Assembly (NCBI RefSeq): GCF_027924145.1
Contig: NZ_BRVP01000010.1
Span: 62,001 to 126,000, forward strand
Length of the DNA: 64,000 nucleotides
DNA from: Neptunitalea chrysea
GTDB lineage: Bacteria; Bacteroidota; Bacteroidia; Flavobacteriales; Flavobacteriaceae
Reading direction: 5' to 3'
Both the position numbers and the translations under genes were made by a program. The notes under the pieces are model-generated. The model did not search any database. It was given only the letters and a program-made list of their open reading frames with translations, and was not told the DNA's origin. Shown here piece by piece: positions 9,105 through 17,867 of the stretch; within the stretch, counting starts at the first letter, position 1, and each line of letters begins with the position of its first letter.

Positions 9105-10430
9105 ATGAAAAGAAACTTACTGACACTTGCATCTGTGATGCTCATTGGAGGTGCCACACTTGCACAAGAAGTTCCTTATGAGGAATATGATCTAGATAAC
9201 GGACTTCACGTTATTCTTCATCAAGACAACACTGCACCGGTAATTACAGCCGGGGTTATGTACCATGTTGGCTCAAAAGATGAAGATCCAGGAAGAACAG
9301 GATTTGCTCACTTCTTTGAGCACCTTTTATTTGAAGGAACCGAAAATATAGAAAGAGGACAGTGGTTTGATATTGTTTCTTCACATGGTGGAAGCAACAA
9401 TGCAAACACCACTCAAGACAGAACATATTACTACGAAACGTTCCCTTCTAATAACTTAGAGCTTGCTTTATGGATGGAAAGCGAACGTATGTTACATCCT
9501 GTTATAAATCAAATTGGTGTTGACACTCAAAACGAAGTTGTTAAGGAAGAAAAAAGACAACGTATAGATAATGCACCATACGGAAAGGTAATTTACGGAA
9601 CTGGCATTAATCCGCATTTATTCGGAAAACACCCATACGGTAAATCGGTTATTGGTAGTATGGAAGATTTAGATGCTGCTCAGTTAGACGAGTTTATTGC
9701 ATTTAATCACAAATTCTACAACCCTAATAACGCTGTTTTAGTAGTAGCAGGTGATATTAAGATAGATGAAACCAAAAAAATGATTTCTGATTATTTTGGC
9801 ACTATCACTAACAACGCACCAAAACCAACCAGAACAGTAATTGAAGAAACACCTATTACTAATACTATAAAAGAAACTGAGTACGATTCGAACATTCAGA
9901 TTCCTTTAAAAATTTTAGCGTACAGAACTCCGGGAATGAAATCTAGAGATGCTTATGTATTAGATTATATTTCTACCTTATTAACAGGAGGAAAAAGCTC
10001 TAGAATGTACAAGAAAATGGTAGATGAGCAAAAAATTGCCATGCAGGTTTTAGCCTTCCCTAGAACTATGGAAGACTACGGAACTTATATTTTAGGCGCT
10101 CTACCTTTAGGCGATGTTTCTCTTGATACCTTAACAACAGCTATGGATGAGGAAATCACAAAATTACAGACAGAGCTTATTACAGACAGAGAATACCAAA
10201 AACTAAGAAACCAATTCGAAAATCAGTTTGTAAACTCTAACTCAAGCATTCAGGGAATTGCTAATTCTTTAGCTCGTAACTATATGTTATATGATGACAC
10301 TAGCTTAATCAATAAAGAAATTGAAATCTACAGAAGCATTACTCCTGAAGATATTAAGCGTGTTGCCAACGAATACTTAAAGAAAAACCAACGATTAGAA
10401 TTAGATTATCTAGCTGAACCAGCTCAGTAA
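9105..10430 (+). CDS. Exported M16 family zinc peptidase, catalytic subunit
   Basis: Insulinase/processing-peptidase-type metalloprotease. A signal peptide (MKRNLLTLASVMLIGGATLAQ) precedes a 441-residue protein made of two M16 repeats. The inverted zinc motif HFFEH is at residues 69-73 (H69, H73 ligands, E72 base), with the third ligand in the later NEVVKEEKRQ segment. It acts in the periplasm or at the outer membrane, probably on peptides. The partner gene starts 15 bases downstream and lacks the zinc motif, the usual layout for active plus inactive M16 heterodimers. Confidence 0.93.
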   Translation: MKRNLLTLASVMLIGGATLAQEVPYEEYDLDNGLHVILHQDNTAPVITAGVMYHVGSKDEDPGRTGFAHFFEHLLFEGTENIERGQWFDIVSSHGGSNNANTTQDRTYYYETFPSNNLELALWMESERMLHPVINQIGVDTQNEVVKEEKRQRIDNAPYGKVIYGTGINPHLFGKHPYGKSVIGSMEDLDAAQLDEFIAFNHKFYNPNNAVLVVAGDIKIDETKKMISDYFGTITNNAPKPTRTVIEETPITNTIKETEYDSNIQIPLKILAYRTPGMKSRDAYVLDYISTLLTGGKSSRMYKKMVDEQKIAMQVLAFPRTMEDYGTYILGALPLGDVSLDTLTTAMDEEITKLQTELITDREYQKLRNQFENQFVNSNSSIQGIANSLARNYMLYDDTSLINKEIEIYRSITPEDIKRVANEYLKKNQRLELDYLAEPAQ

Positions 10431-10445
10431 TTAAAAAATAACAAA

Positions 10446-12521
10446 ATGAGAAAAAGACTCACATTTATCATAGCAATATTAGTTGCCACAATGAGTGTAA
10501 ATGCACAAATAGACCGATCTCAAATGCCTGAACCAGGTCCAACACCATCTATCCATCTAGGGACTCCTGAATTATACACCCTTAGCAATGGATTAACCGT
10601 GTTATTTGTAGAAAACCACAAACTACCAAGAATTTCTATTAGCTTACAAATTAACAATACTCCGCATACAGAAGGTGACAAAGCCGGTGTTGGAAGCTTA
10701 ACTGCTTCTTTAATGGGTAACGGTACTACCAATATGTCTAAAGATGAATATAATGAAGAGGTAGACTTTTTAGGAGCCAGAATTAACCTTAGTGCTGAAG
10801 GTGGGTATGCACAAGCACTTTCTAAAAACTTTGAACGAATTACCGAGTTGATGGCCGATGGGGCATTAAATCCTAATTTTACTGAAGAAGAATTAGATAA
10901 AGAGCGCACAAAATTAATTGAAGGCTTAAAATCTGGAGAAAAAAGTGCTGCCGAAGTTTCTTCTAGAGTACAAGATGTACTTTTATACGGAGCAAACCAC
11001 CCTTATGGTGAATACACAACGGAAGAAACATTAAATAACGTAAGCTTAGCAGACGTAAAAAAATACTACAAAACCTATTTTGTACCACAAAATGCATATA
11101 TGGTTGTTACGGGTGATTTTCAGTTGAAGAAAGCTAAAAAATTTATTAAAAAGTATTTTGGCCCATGGTTATCTGCAAAAGCTCCTTCTATAACCGTACC
11201 GGAAGCGAATCCAATTCAGTATACTCAAATTGATTTTGTAAATATGCCAAATGCTGTACAATCTGAATTAGCAGTTGTGAGCCCTATTAAATTAAAGATG
11301 GCCGATGCAGATTACCCTGCAGTATTGGTAGCTAACTATATTTTAGGTGGTGCTTTTGGTAGTTACCTAAATATGAACCTTAGAGAAGAGCACGGATACA
11401 CATACGGAGCACGATCTAACGCTTCTCCAGATGAATGGACAAATGGTGAATTTAGTGCTACTACTAAAATTAGAAATGCAGTTACTGATAGTGCCGTAGT
11501 GGAAACTTTAAAAGAAATTAAACGTATTAGAGAAGAACTAGTTACAGATAAAGATCTTTCTAATGCAAAAGCCAAATATTTAGGAAACTTTATTATGGCT
11601 ACAGAAGATCCGAAAACTACTGCTCGTTACGCAGTGAACATTAAAACTAAAAATTTACCTGAAGATTACTACGAAACCTTCATTAGTAGAATTAATGCTG
11701 TAACTGCTGAAGATGTAAAACGTGTTGCCAACAAATATTTCCCATATAACAACCTAAGAGTAGTGGTTGTTGGCAAAGGTAGCGAAGTACTTTACACATT
11801 AGAAAAAATAGAATTTGAAGGTAAAACCATGCCGGTTTTCTATTTTGATAAATTCGGAAATAAAATAGACCGCCCTGTATTCTCTAAACCTATTCCGGAA
11901 GGTGTTACAGCTAAAACCGTTTTAACCGATTATATTGAAGCTATAGGCGGCATGGACGCTGTAAGTAAGGTTAAAACAATTATGATGACCGGAGAAACTA
12001 AAGTACAAGGAATGACCTTACAATTAGACATTAAAAGATCAGATAAAGGTCAATTGTCCCAAGCATTATCTTTAAATGGTAATGTAATGCAAAAACAAGT
12101 TATTAACGGAGACACGGGTTACATTGTATCTCAAGGTATGAAAAATGACTTAGAAGCGGAAGATTTGAAAAACGCCTCATATGAAGCATATCCAATACCA
12201 GAATATCAGTTATTAAACAATGACAACATTAAGCTAACAGCTATTGAAACATTAGACGGCAAAGACGTATACGTAGTTACTTTTAGTGATAATAAAACTT
12301 TCTACTATGATACCCAAACTCATTTAAAAGTCAGTAAAGTTGAAACTAACGAATTTAACGGTCAAGTTTACACTACAACTTTAACATTTAGTGATTACCG
12401 CGAAGTTGACGGAATAAAATTTCCATATATTTTTAAACAAACTACAGGTCCACAAGAGTTATCTTTTACATTAAAAGAAGTAAAAATAAACGAAGGAGTT
12501 TCAGATGCTGATTTTGAATAA
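10446..12521 (+). CDS. Exported M16-like non-catalytic subunit with extra C-terminal domain
   Basis: The 691-residue product starts with a signal peptide (ending at MSVNAQ). Residues about 35-440 form two M16 repeats but have no HxxEH motif where it should lie (after DKAGVGSLTASLMGNG). The HGYTYGARS substrate-binding segment characteristic of the non-catalytic half is kept. The last 200 residues or so, after FSKPIPEGVTAKTV, form an additional domain. Its beta-rich sequence recalls LolA-like or outer-membrane lipoprotein-sorting folds, but I cannot assign it. The close spacing to the active M16 gene supports a heterodimer. Confidence 0.9.
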   Translation: MRKRLTFIIAILVATMSVNAQIDRSQMPEPGPTPSIHLGTPELYTLSNGLTVLFVENHKLPRISISLQINNTPHTEGDKAGVGSLTASLMGNGTTNMSKDEYNEEVDFLGARINLSAEGGYAQALSKNFERITELMADGALNPNFTEEELDKERTKLIEGLKSGEKSAAEVSSRVQDVLLYGANHPYGEYTTEETLNNVSLADVKKYYKTYFVPQNAYMVVTGDFQLKKAKKFIKKYFGPWLSAKAPSITVPEANPIQYTQIDFVNMPNAVQSELAVVSPIKLKMADADYPAVLVANYILGGAFGSYLNMNLREEHGYTYGARSNASPDEWTNGEFSATTKIRNAVTDSAVVETLKEIKRIREELVTDKDLSNAKAKYLGNFIMATEDPKTTARYAVNIKTKNLPEDYYETFISRINAVTAEDVKRVANKYFPYNNLRVVVVGKGSEVLYTLEKIEFEGKTMPVFYFDKFGNKIDRPVFSKPIPEGVTAKTVLTDYIEAIGGMDAVSKVKTIMMTGETKVQGMTLQLDIKRSDKGQLSQALSLNGNVMQKQVINGDTGYIVSQGMKNDLEAEDLKNASYEAYPIPEYQLLNNDNIKLTAIETLDGKDVYVVTFSDNKTFYYDTQTHLKVSKVETNEFNGQVYTTTLTFSDYREVDGIKFPYIFKQTTGPQELSFTLKEVKINEGVSDADFE

Positions 12522-12540
12522 TTCTAAATAAAAATTACTT

Positions 12541-12570
12541 AAAAAGGATGCCTTGCGGCATCCTTTTTTA
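12541..12570 (+). terminator. Terminator of the M16 gene pair
   Basis: AAAAAGGATGCC ttgc GGCATCCTTTTTT: a perfect 12-base stem with T run, 20 bases after the stop. Confidence 0.9.
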
Positions 12571-12603
12571 TTATATACTATTCATATATATCTAAAAAAA
12601 CAG

Positions 12604-12611
12604 TATTTTTG
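12604..12611 (+). promoter_or_regulatory. Candidate -7 element of the HMA lipoprotein gene
   Basis: TATTTTTG matches TAnnTTTG, 21 bases before the ATG at 12633. It overlaps the TTG at 12609 that would open a longer frame, arguing for the downstream ATG. Confidence 0.5.
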
Positions 12612-12632
12612 AGCTATATTAAAAACTACAAA

Positions 12633-13106
12633 ATGAAAACTACGTTGTATTTATTAATGCTCCTTTTGTCTGTTAGCTTTACTTCATGTAACTCACAAAC
12701 AAAAGAAGTTACCGCTGCAAAAGAAACAAAAGTTTTAGCTGCAAACTTTGAAACTACCGAATTTAATATTGACGGTATGATGTGCCCAACTGGCTGTGCC
12801 GCTAATATTGAAAAAAAATTAAACACCCTTGAAGGTGTTAAACATGCTAAAGTTGATTTTGAAAACAAAAAGGCTGAAGTATCTTTTGATAGCACCAAAC
12901 TATCTTTAGAAGCTATTGCTACTACCGTAACAACCATTGGTGATGGTCATATGTACAAAGTATACAATATGGCTAAAACTGAAAAGACTGCTAAAGGAGG
13001 CTGTACTGAAAAGTGTAGTGCAGAAAAAAAAGCAAACTGTTCTGAAGAGAAAAAAGCAAATTGTACACCTGAGATGAAACAAGGGTGTTGTGCTAAAAAA
13101 ATGTAA
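12633..13106 (+). CDS. Heavy-metal-associated (HMA) domain lipoprotein with Cys-rich tail
   Basis: Putative metal-binding envelope protein. From the ATG at 12633 the product has 157 residues. A lipoprotein signal peptide ends at SFTSC (C19). An HMA ferredoxin-like domain covers about 43-112, and its metal loop reads GMMCPTGCAANIE. The two cysteines (C51, C55) are therefore separated by three residues, not the two of the classic GMxCxxC. The tail adds C124, C128, C136, C144, C152 and C153 with a repeated EKKANC unit. Copper or another thiophilic metal is likely; I cannot tell transport from scavenging. It stands alone between terminators. Confidence 0.85.
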   Translation: MKTTLYLLMLLLSVSFTSCNSQTKEVTAAKETKVLAANFETTEFNIDGMMCPTGCAANIEKKLNTLEGVKHAKVDFENKKAEVSFDSTKLSLEAIATTVTTIGDGHMYKVYNMAKTEKTAKGGCTEKCSAEKKANCSEEKKANCTPEMKQGCCAKKM

Positions 13107-13126
13107 TTAGCATTATATATAAAAAT

Positions 13127-13156
13127 AAAAAGAGGCGCAAATTGCGCCTCTTTTTG
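13127..13156. terminator. Shared terminator between HMA gene and gdhA
   Basis: AAAGAGGCGCAA / TTGCGCCTCTTT with A and T runs on both sides, sitting between two convergent genes and likely bidirectional. Confidence 0.88.
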
Positions 13157-13176
13157 TATACTTCTCTAACCTTATA

Positions 13177-14517
13177 TTATACCACTCCTTGTGCAAGCAT
13201 AGCATCTGCCACCTTAACAAACCCAGCAATATTGGCTCCTTTCACATAGTTTATATATCCATCTTCATCACCGTAAACAACACAGTTATCATGAATATTT
13301 TTCATAATTTCCTGTAACTTGTTATCAACCTCTTCCCTTGTCCAACTAATACGTAATGAATTTTGAGACATTTCTAAACCAGAAGTTGCCACCCCACCAG
13401 CATTAGATGCTTTTCCTGGTGCAAATAAAATCTTAGTCTCATGGAATTTATGAATTGCTTCAGGTGTAGAAGGCATATTAGCACCCTCGGCAACACATAT
13501 ACATCCATTGCTTAAAAGTGTTTCAGCAGCATCTCCATCTAATTCATTTTGCGTAGCACAAGGTAAAGCTACCTCACAAGCAATACCCCAAGGCTTTTCT
13601 CCCTTAAAGAATGTTGCGCTAGCATACTTATCTGCATACTCGCTAATTCTACCTCTCTTATTATTTTTAAGATCCATTACAAAAGCAAGTTTTTCAGCAT
13701 CAATTCCTTCTTCATCATATACATAACCAGAAGAATCTGAAAACGTTATAACCTTACCTCCTAACTGTAATACTTTCTCTGCAGCATACTGAGCTACATT
13801 ACCAGACCCCGAAATAACAACCGATTTACCGGCTATACTAGTTCCACTTCTTTGAAGCATATTTTCTGCAAAATAAACAGCTCCATACCCTGTAGCTTCA
13901 GGACGAATTAATGAACCACCCCAAGAAAGTCCTTTACCTGTTAAAACTCCGGTAAATTCATTCTTAATCTTTTTGTACATACCAAATAGATATCCTATCT
14001 CTCTAGCACCTACACCTATATCACCAGCAGGAATATCGGTATGCGGACCGATATGTCTACTTAGTTCTGCCATAAAATTATGACAGAAACGCATAATTTC
14101 AGCATCTGATCTTCCTTTCGGATCAAAATCTGAACCTCCTTTACCACCTCCCATAGGAAGCGTTGTTAAGCTGTTTTTAAATACTTGTTCAAAAGCAAGA
14201 AATTTCAAAATACTCATATTTACAGAAGGATGGAAACGCAATCCACCTTTGTATGGCCCAATTGCCGAGTTCATCTGAATACGGTACCCTCTGTTCACCT
14301 GTATTTCTCCTTTATCATCTACCCATGAAACTCTAAAGCTAATCGCTCTTTCCGGCTCAACCATACGTAAGAGAATGTTTTTACCATTGTAAATATCGTG
14401 CTCAGCAATATAATCAAGCACGGTTTCTGCAACTTCTTGTACGGCCTGAATAAACTCCGGCTCGTGTTGATTACGGGCTTTTACAAGCTCCATAAACGAT
14501 GCAACTTTCTGATTCAT
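13177..14517 (-). CDS. gdhA: NADP-type glutamate dehydrogenase
   Basis: Interconverts 2-oxoglutarate plus ammonia and glutamate; main ammonium-assimilation enzyme of the hexameric class. At 446 residues it matches the ~450-residue family. Visible motifs are PMGGGKGGSDFDPKG (catalytic lysine region), PAGDIGVGAREIGY, the Rossmann loop SGSGNVAQYA, and the C-terminal GGVATSGLEMSQNS. It is a single-gene unit with a -7 element at 14554-14561. An outer-membrane protein gene is transcribed divergently. Confidence 0.97.
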   Translation of the reverse strand: MNQKVASFMELVKARNQHEPEFIQAVQEVAETVLDYIAEHDIYNGKNILLRMVEPERAISFRVSWVDDKGEIQVNRGYRIQMNSAIGPYKGGLRFHPSVNMSILKFLAFEQVFKNSLTTLPMGGGKGGSDFDPKGRSDAEIMRFCHNFMAELSRHIGPHTDIPAGDIGVGAREIGYLFGMYKKIKNEFTGVLTGKGLSWGGSLIRPEATGYGAVYFAENMLQRSGTSIAGKSVVISGSGNVAQYAAEKVLQLGGKVITFSDSSGYVYDEEGIDAEKLAFVMDLKNNKRGRISEYADKYASATFFKGEKPWGIACEVALPCATQNELDGDAAETLLSNGCICVAEGANMPSTPEAIHKFHETKILFAPGKASNAGGVATSGLEMSQNSLRISWTREEVDNKLQEIMKNIHDNCVVYGDEDGYINYVKGANIAGFVKVADAMLAQGVV

Positions 14518-14553
14518 TTAGTTTTGGATTTAAAAATTCACAAAATATAGGTA

Positions 14554-14561
14554 CAAATATA
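14554..14561 (-). promoter_or_regulatory. Candidate -7 element of gdhA
   Basis: TATATTTG on the minus strand, 37 bases before the gdhA ATG. A TTG lies 15 bases upstream, slightly too close to the usual 17-23. Confidence 0.5.
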
Positions 14562-14714
14562 GATATATTTTAAATACAATTAAAAAAAATTGGGTAAATA
14601 TTAGGAATATAAGAATTTTAATATGTTCAAAATAACAAATTGGTATTTTCGACAATTGGATCATATTATCAGACGGAAGAACTTATATAAAAACACAATT
14701 GATTACAAATTTTA

Positions 14715-14722
14715 TATATTTG
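14715..14722 (+). promoter_or_regulatory. Candidate -7 element of the 262-residue outer-membrane protein gene
   Basis: TATATTTG, 22 bases before the ATG at 14745; the nearest upstream TTG (14699-14701) is only 13 bases away, so the -33 box is uncertain. Confidence 0.45.
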
Positions 14723-14744
14723 TAATTAGTTCACAACAAGAAAA

Positions 14745-15533
14745 ATGCAAATAAAAAAACAAATCTTTTTCCTACTTCTGCTATTCATCTTATCATTCAA
14801 TAAGATGTTTTCTCAATTTTCACATGAAATAGGAATTATAGCAGGTCCTACTGCATTTCAATCTGACTACGGTGAGGACAAAAACTTTGACAACATTAAA
14901 GGAAACATTGGGTACAGTGTAGGTATTGTTCATTACATGAACCTTGCATTAAACTCTGACTGTGACTGCTTTAATAGATACACCTATTTTAACGATCACT
15001 TCATGATTAGAAATGAATTGGTTTATATGAATGTAACGTTAGACCACTTTGGTAAATGGGTAGACCCTAGTTTACAATCGGAAGTAGCTAACAGTTTAAG
15101 AGCTATGCATGGCGAAGTAAATGTCATTGATTTTGGTACTCAATTAGAATATTACCCTATTCCTTTAAGAGAGTTTATAAGTGGTAACTATATATTTGTA
15201 CCGTATTTTGCTATGGGAACTCAGGCAAATTATTATTTCCCTTCAAATTATTCAGACTACGGTAATATTATTACACAAAACGAAGAGGTATTTTTACCTA
15301 AATATCAAAACGGACAAGTAAACAACGGAGCTAGAGTTGCTTTCTCAGCAACTGCTAACATTGGTATTAAAATAAAGCTTACAAGAGATTCTGATTTAAT
15401 GGTTGATATGCGTTATCAATTTTATTTCTCTGATTGGATAGAAGGAATGAAACCAGACCCTAGTATATATACGGAAAATCAACGTAACGATTCAGCCGTT
15501 ACCTTATCTCTAGGATATATTTTCTATCTATAA
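14745..15533 (+). CDS. Probable outer-membrane beta-barrel protein
   Basis: A signal peptide (IFFLLLLFILSFNKMFSQ) precedes a 262-residue protein rich in aromatic, alternating strands. It ends in VTLSLGYIFYL, the aromatic C-terminus of outer-membrane barrels. Glycine-rich opening strands (EIGIIAGPTAFQSDYG) fit the same fold. It resembles a conserved Flavobacteriia family of unknown function. It is transcribed divergently from gdhA; no functional link is shown. There is a DCDC cysteine pair near residue 72. Confidence 0.7.
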   Translation: MQIKKQIFFLLLLFILSFNKMFSQFSHEIGIIAGPTAFQSDYGEDKNFDNIKGNIGYSVGIVHYMNLALNSDCDCFNRYTYFNDHFMIRNELVYMNVTLDHFGKWVDPSLQSEVANSLRAMHGEVNVIDFGTQLEYYPIPLREFISGNYIFVPYFAMGTQANYYFPSNYSDYGNIITQNEEVFLPKYQNGQVNNGARVAFSATANIGIKIKLTRDSDLMVDMRYQFYFSDWIEGMKPDPSIYTENQRNDSAVTLSLGYIFYL

Positions 15534-15563
15534 TTTGGCTTACACTATTATATTATTCTTTTA

Positions 15564-15596
15564 CTCACATCATATTTACGATGTGAGACTACTCTT
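15564..15596 (+). terminator. Weak terminator after the outer-membrane protein gene
   Basis: CTCACATC atatttac GATGTGAG, an 8-base stem followed by an interrupted T stretch (ACTACTCTTTT). Confidence 0.5.
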
Positions 15597-15621
15597 TTAA
15601 CAGGTTATTCCTTTATAAAAA

Positions 15622-15661
15622 AGCAAAGCCAATTCTCGTTTAGTATAGAGAACTGGCTTTA
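15622..15661 (-). terminator. Terminator downstream of the lipoprotein gene at 15700
   Basis: On the minus strand AAAGCCAGTTCTC / GAGAATTGGCTTT pairs with one G-T wobble and leads into GCTTTTTT. Confidence 0.65.
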
Positions 15662-15699
15662 CGTAACTAAATAACCAACCAAAAACTATTTTAATATTT

Positions 15700-16653
15700 T
15701 TAAGTGTCAAGCTTTTTGAATTTGCTTGCATCAAACTTTTCATTATTTCTTTTAATTCTCAATTTCCCTCTAGACTCTTCCAATCCCTTGCCATTTTTAT
15801 TTTCTTTTAAGTATTGGATATAGCCTCTACCTCTAAACCTATATATTGTTCCAGAATACGGATGATACAACTCTATGGTTTCGTCATTTATAACGGACAA
15901 CTCAAAGTATTCATTGCCTAAATAATCATAATCTAATGTTAAAGCTTTATACTGGTAACTTCCAGACATATCTAACACTTCATAAATACCTTCATAATCC
16001 CAATACAACTGATTAATACTTGTACCTGGAGCATCTACAGAAGACAAGAAAGTATCTCCATTACCATCTGGCAAAAATGCTAAATAGTTCTCTTGGTCAA
16101 AATCATTCACAGCACCAGCCTGACTCGTATATATTTTTTCCCAAGCCTCATACTCTTGTAAAAAGTAATGAATGTTATCATAAAATAACATATCGTAATC
16201 AAAAGTAGCACGCTGATATCCATATAGTATAAAAGATGTATTTGTAGCATAATTATACAAACGTAACTTATTAGCAGCAAGTTGCTCTACAGTAAAGTTC
16301 CATACACCATCTATATCATGATCTAATTGTAAAGTGGTACCATATGCGTCATAATACCCAACATCAATACCATAACCGTTCCCATTCCCATTTGCACCAA
16401 TCCCCGATAAATTGTTGTTTGCATATAACACTCCGTTTCTAAATGAAATGGTAAAGGCTATTTGCATAAACGGAATCTCTCCATTAGCATCAGACTGATT
16501 AACATCTATATACCATAATTCGTACGAACGTGTTAACTCATCTAATGTAATGGTATCATCATAAAAATCATCTTCTATATAAGTCGTATTGGTACATGAA
16601 GAAAAAGTAAAAAGCATTACAGCTATTACCGATAGTAGTTTTATTGTTTTCAT
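15700..16653 (-). CDS. Hypothetical lipoprotein
   Basis: I do not recognise a function. The ATG at 16653 gives a 317-residue product with a lipoprotein signal peptide ending at FTFSSC; the longer frame starting upstream would bury this signal. The mature region begins with acidic residues. It continues as a Tyr/Asp-rich, strand-forming sequence (WYIDVNQ, GVWNFTVEQLAANKL), consistent with a lipocalin-like or beta-sandwich lipoprotein. The C-terminus is lysine/arginine-rich (GKLRIKRNNEKFDASKFKKL). Single-gene unit, convergent with the barrel-protein gene. Confidence 0.7.
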   Translation of the reverse strand: MKTIKLLSVIAVMLFTFSSCTNTTYIEDDFYDDTITLDELTRSYELWYIDVNQSDANGEIPFMQIAFTISFRNGVLYANNNLSGIGANGNGNGYGIDVGYYDAYGTTLQLDHDIDGVWNFTVEQLAANKLRLYNYATNTSFILYGYQRATFDYDMLFYDNIHYFLQEYEAWEKIYTSQAGAVNDFDQENYLAFLPDGNGDTFLSSVDAPGTSINQLYWDYEGIYEVLDMSGSYQYKALTLDYDYLGNEYFELSVINDETIELYHPYSGTIYRFRGRGYIQYLKENKNGKGLEESRGKLRIKRNNEKFDASKFKKLDT

Positions 16654-16770
16654 AAGCAGTTCAATTTCCGTGTTAATATACCAACCATAACTCAACTACT
16701 GTGCCATTTTTTTTCATAATTAGCTAACTAACTCATAAACAACACTTCATGTAATCCTATTTTTTTTAAG

Positions 16771-16778
16771 TAAATTTG
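16771..16778 (+). promoter_or_regulatory. Candidate -7 element of gpsA
   Basis: TAAATTTG, 24 bases before the ATG at 16803. It includes the TTG at 16776 that would open a longer reading frame, so translation should start at 16803. Confidence 0.6.
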
Positions 16779-16802
16779 AATATTCTATCTAATAATAAAA
16801 GT

Positions 16803-17804
16803 ATGGAAAACATTGTTAAAGTAGCAGTGATTGGAGGAGGAAGCTGGGCTACTGCAATTGTAAAAATTCTTTGCGAGAATTTAGATCAAGTAGGATGGTA
16901 TATGCGTAATACTAATGCTATTGAGCATATTAAAACCGAAAAACACAATCCAAACTACATAAGTTCTGTCGAATTTAATACAGACAAACTGAAGCTTACG
17001 AGCGATATTAATGAAGCTGTACAAGAGGCAGATGTTTTAATTTTTGCTATCCCGTCTGCGTTTTTGGAAAAAGAACTTTATAAATTAAATGTACCTCTTA
17101 ACGAAAAAATAATTTTTTCGGCCATTAAAGGTATTGTACCCGAAACCGGTCTTATTGTTGGAGAACATTTCCATAATATTTACGAGATTCCATTTGACCA
17201 TATTGGAGTTATAACAGGTCCCTGCCATGCAGAAGAAGTAGCCCTTGAAAGACTCTCGTACTTAACCATTGCTTGCCGCGATAGCAATTTGGCTAAAACG
17301 GTAGCCGATGCGATGAGCTGCGAGTATATTAAAACCAAAGTATCTGACGATATTATAGGGAGTGAATATGCCGCTGTACTTAAAAACATTTATGCCATTG
17401 CCGCAGGTATTGCCCACGGATTGGGGTATGGAGACAATTTTCAGAGTGTACTAATGAGTTGTGCTATTCGGGAAATGCGACGATTTATAAAACGTGTACA
17501 TAAAATTAAAAGAGACGTAAACAATTCTGCTTACCTAGGTGACCTTTTAGTTACAGGATACTCTGTATTTAGCAGAAACAGAATGTTTGGTAATATGATA
17601 GGCAAAGGATACACCGTAAAGAGCGCTATGCTTGAAATGAACATGGTTGCCGAAGGCTATTATGCGGCAAAAAGTGCCCATATGATTATCTCAAAACAAG
17701 ATTGTAAAAGCAAAACACCTATTATAAATGCAGTTTACAATATTTTATACGAAGGTAAAGACGCTAAGAAAACGTTTAAAAAATTAACAGATAAACTAGA
17801 TTAA
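16803..17804 (+). CDS. gpsA: NAD(P)-dependent glycerol-3-phosphate dehydrogenase
   Basis: Reduces dihydroxyacetone phosphate to sn-glycerol 3-phosphate for phospholipid synthesis. The 333-residue product opens with MENIVKVAVIGGGSWATAI, the GxGxxA dinucleotide-binding fold. It has ITGPCHAEEVALER and the catalytic-lysine segment AVLKNIYAIAAGIAHGLGYGDN. The start at 16803 is chosen because the promoter -7 element overlaps the alternative TTG start and because family members begin just before the Rossmann glycine motif. Monocistronic. Confidence 0.93.
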   Translation: MENIVKVAVIGGGSWATAIVKILCENLDQVGWYMRNTNAIEHIKTEKHNPNYISSVEFNTDKLKLTSDINEAVQEADVLIFAIPSAFLEKELYKLNVPLNEKIIFSAIKGIVPETGLIVGEHFHNIYEIPFDHIGVITGPCHAEEVALERLSYLTIACRDSNLAKTVADAMSCEYIKTKVSDDIIGSEYAAVLKNIYAIAAGIAHGLGYGDNFQSVLMSCAIREMRRFIKRVHKIKRDVNNSAYLGDLLVTGYSVFSRNRMFGNMIGKGYTVKSAMLEMNMVAEGYYAAKSAHMIISKQDCKSKTPIINAVYNILYEGKDAKKTFKKLTDKLD

Positions 17805-17842
17805 ATACAAATAACTCTCCGTTATATTCATTACTCTTTTTT

Positions 17843-17850
17843 TATCTTTG
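17843..17850 (+). promoter_or_regulatory. Candidate -7 element of ribF
   Basis: TATCTTTG, 17 bases before the TTG start codon at 17868, implying a very short leader. Confidence 0.5.
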
Positions 17851-17867
17851 AATAAAGAAATCTGAAA

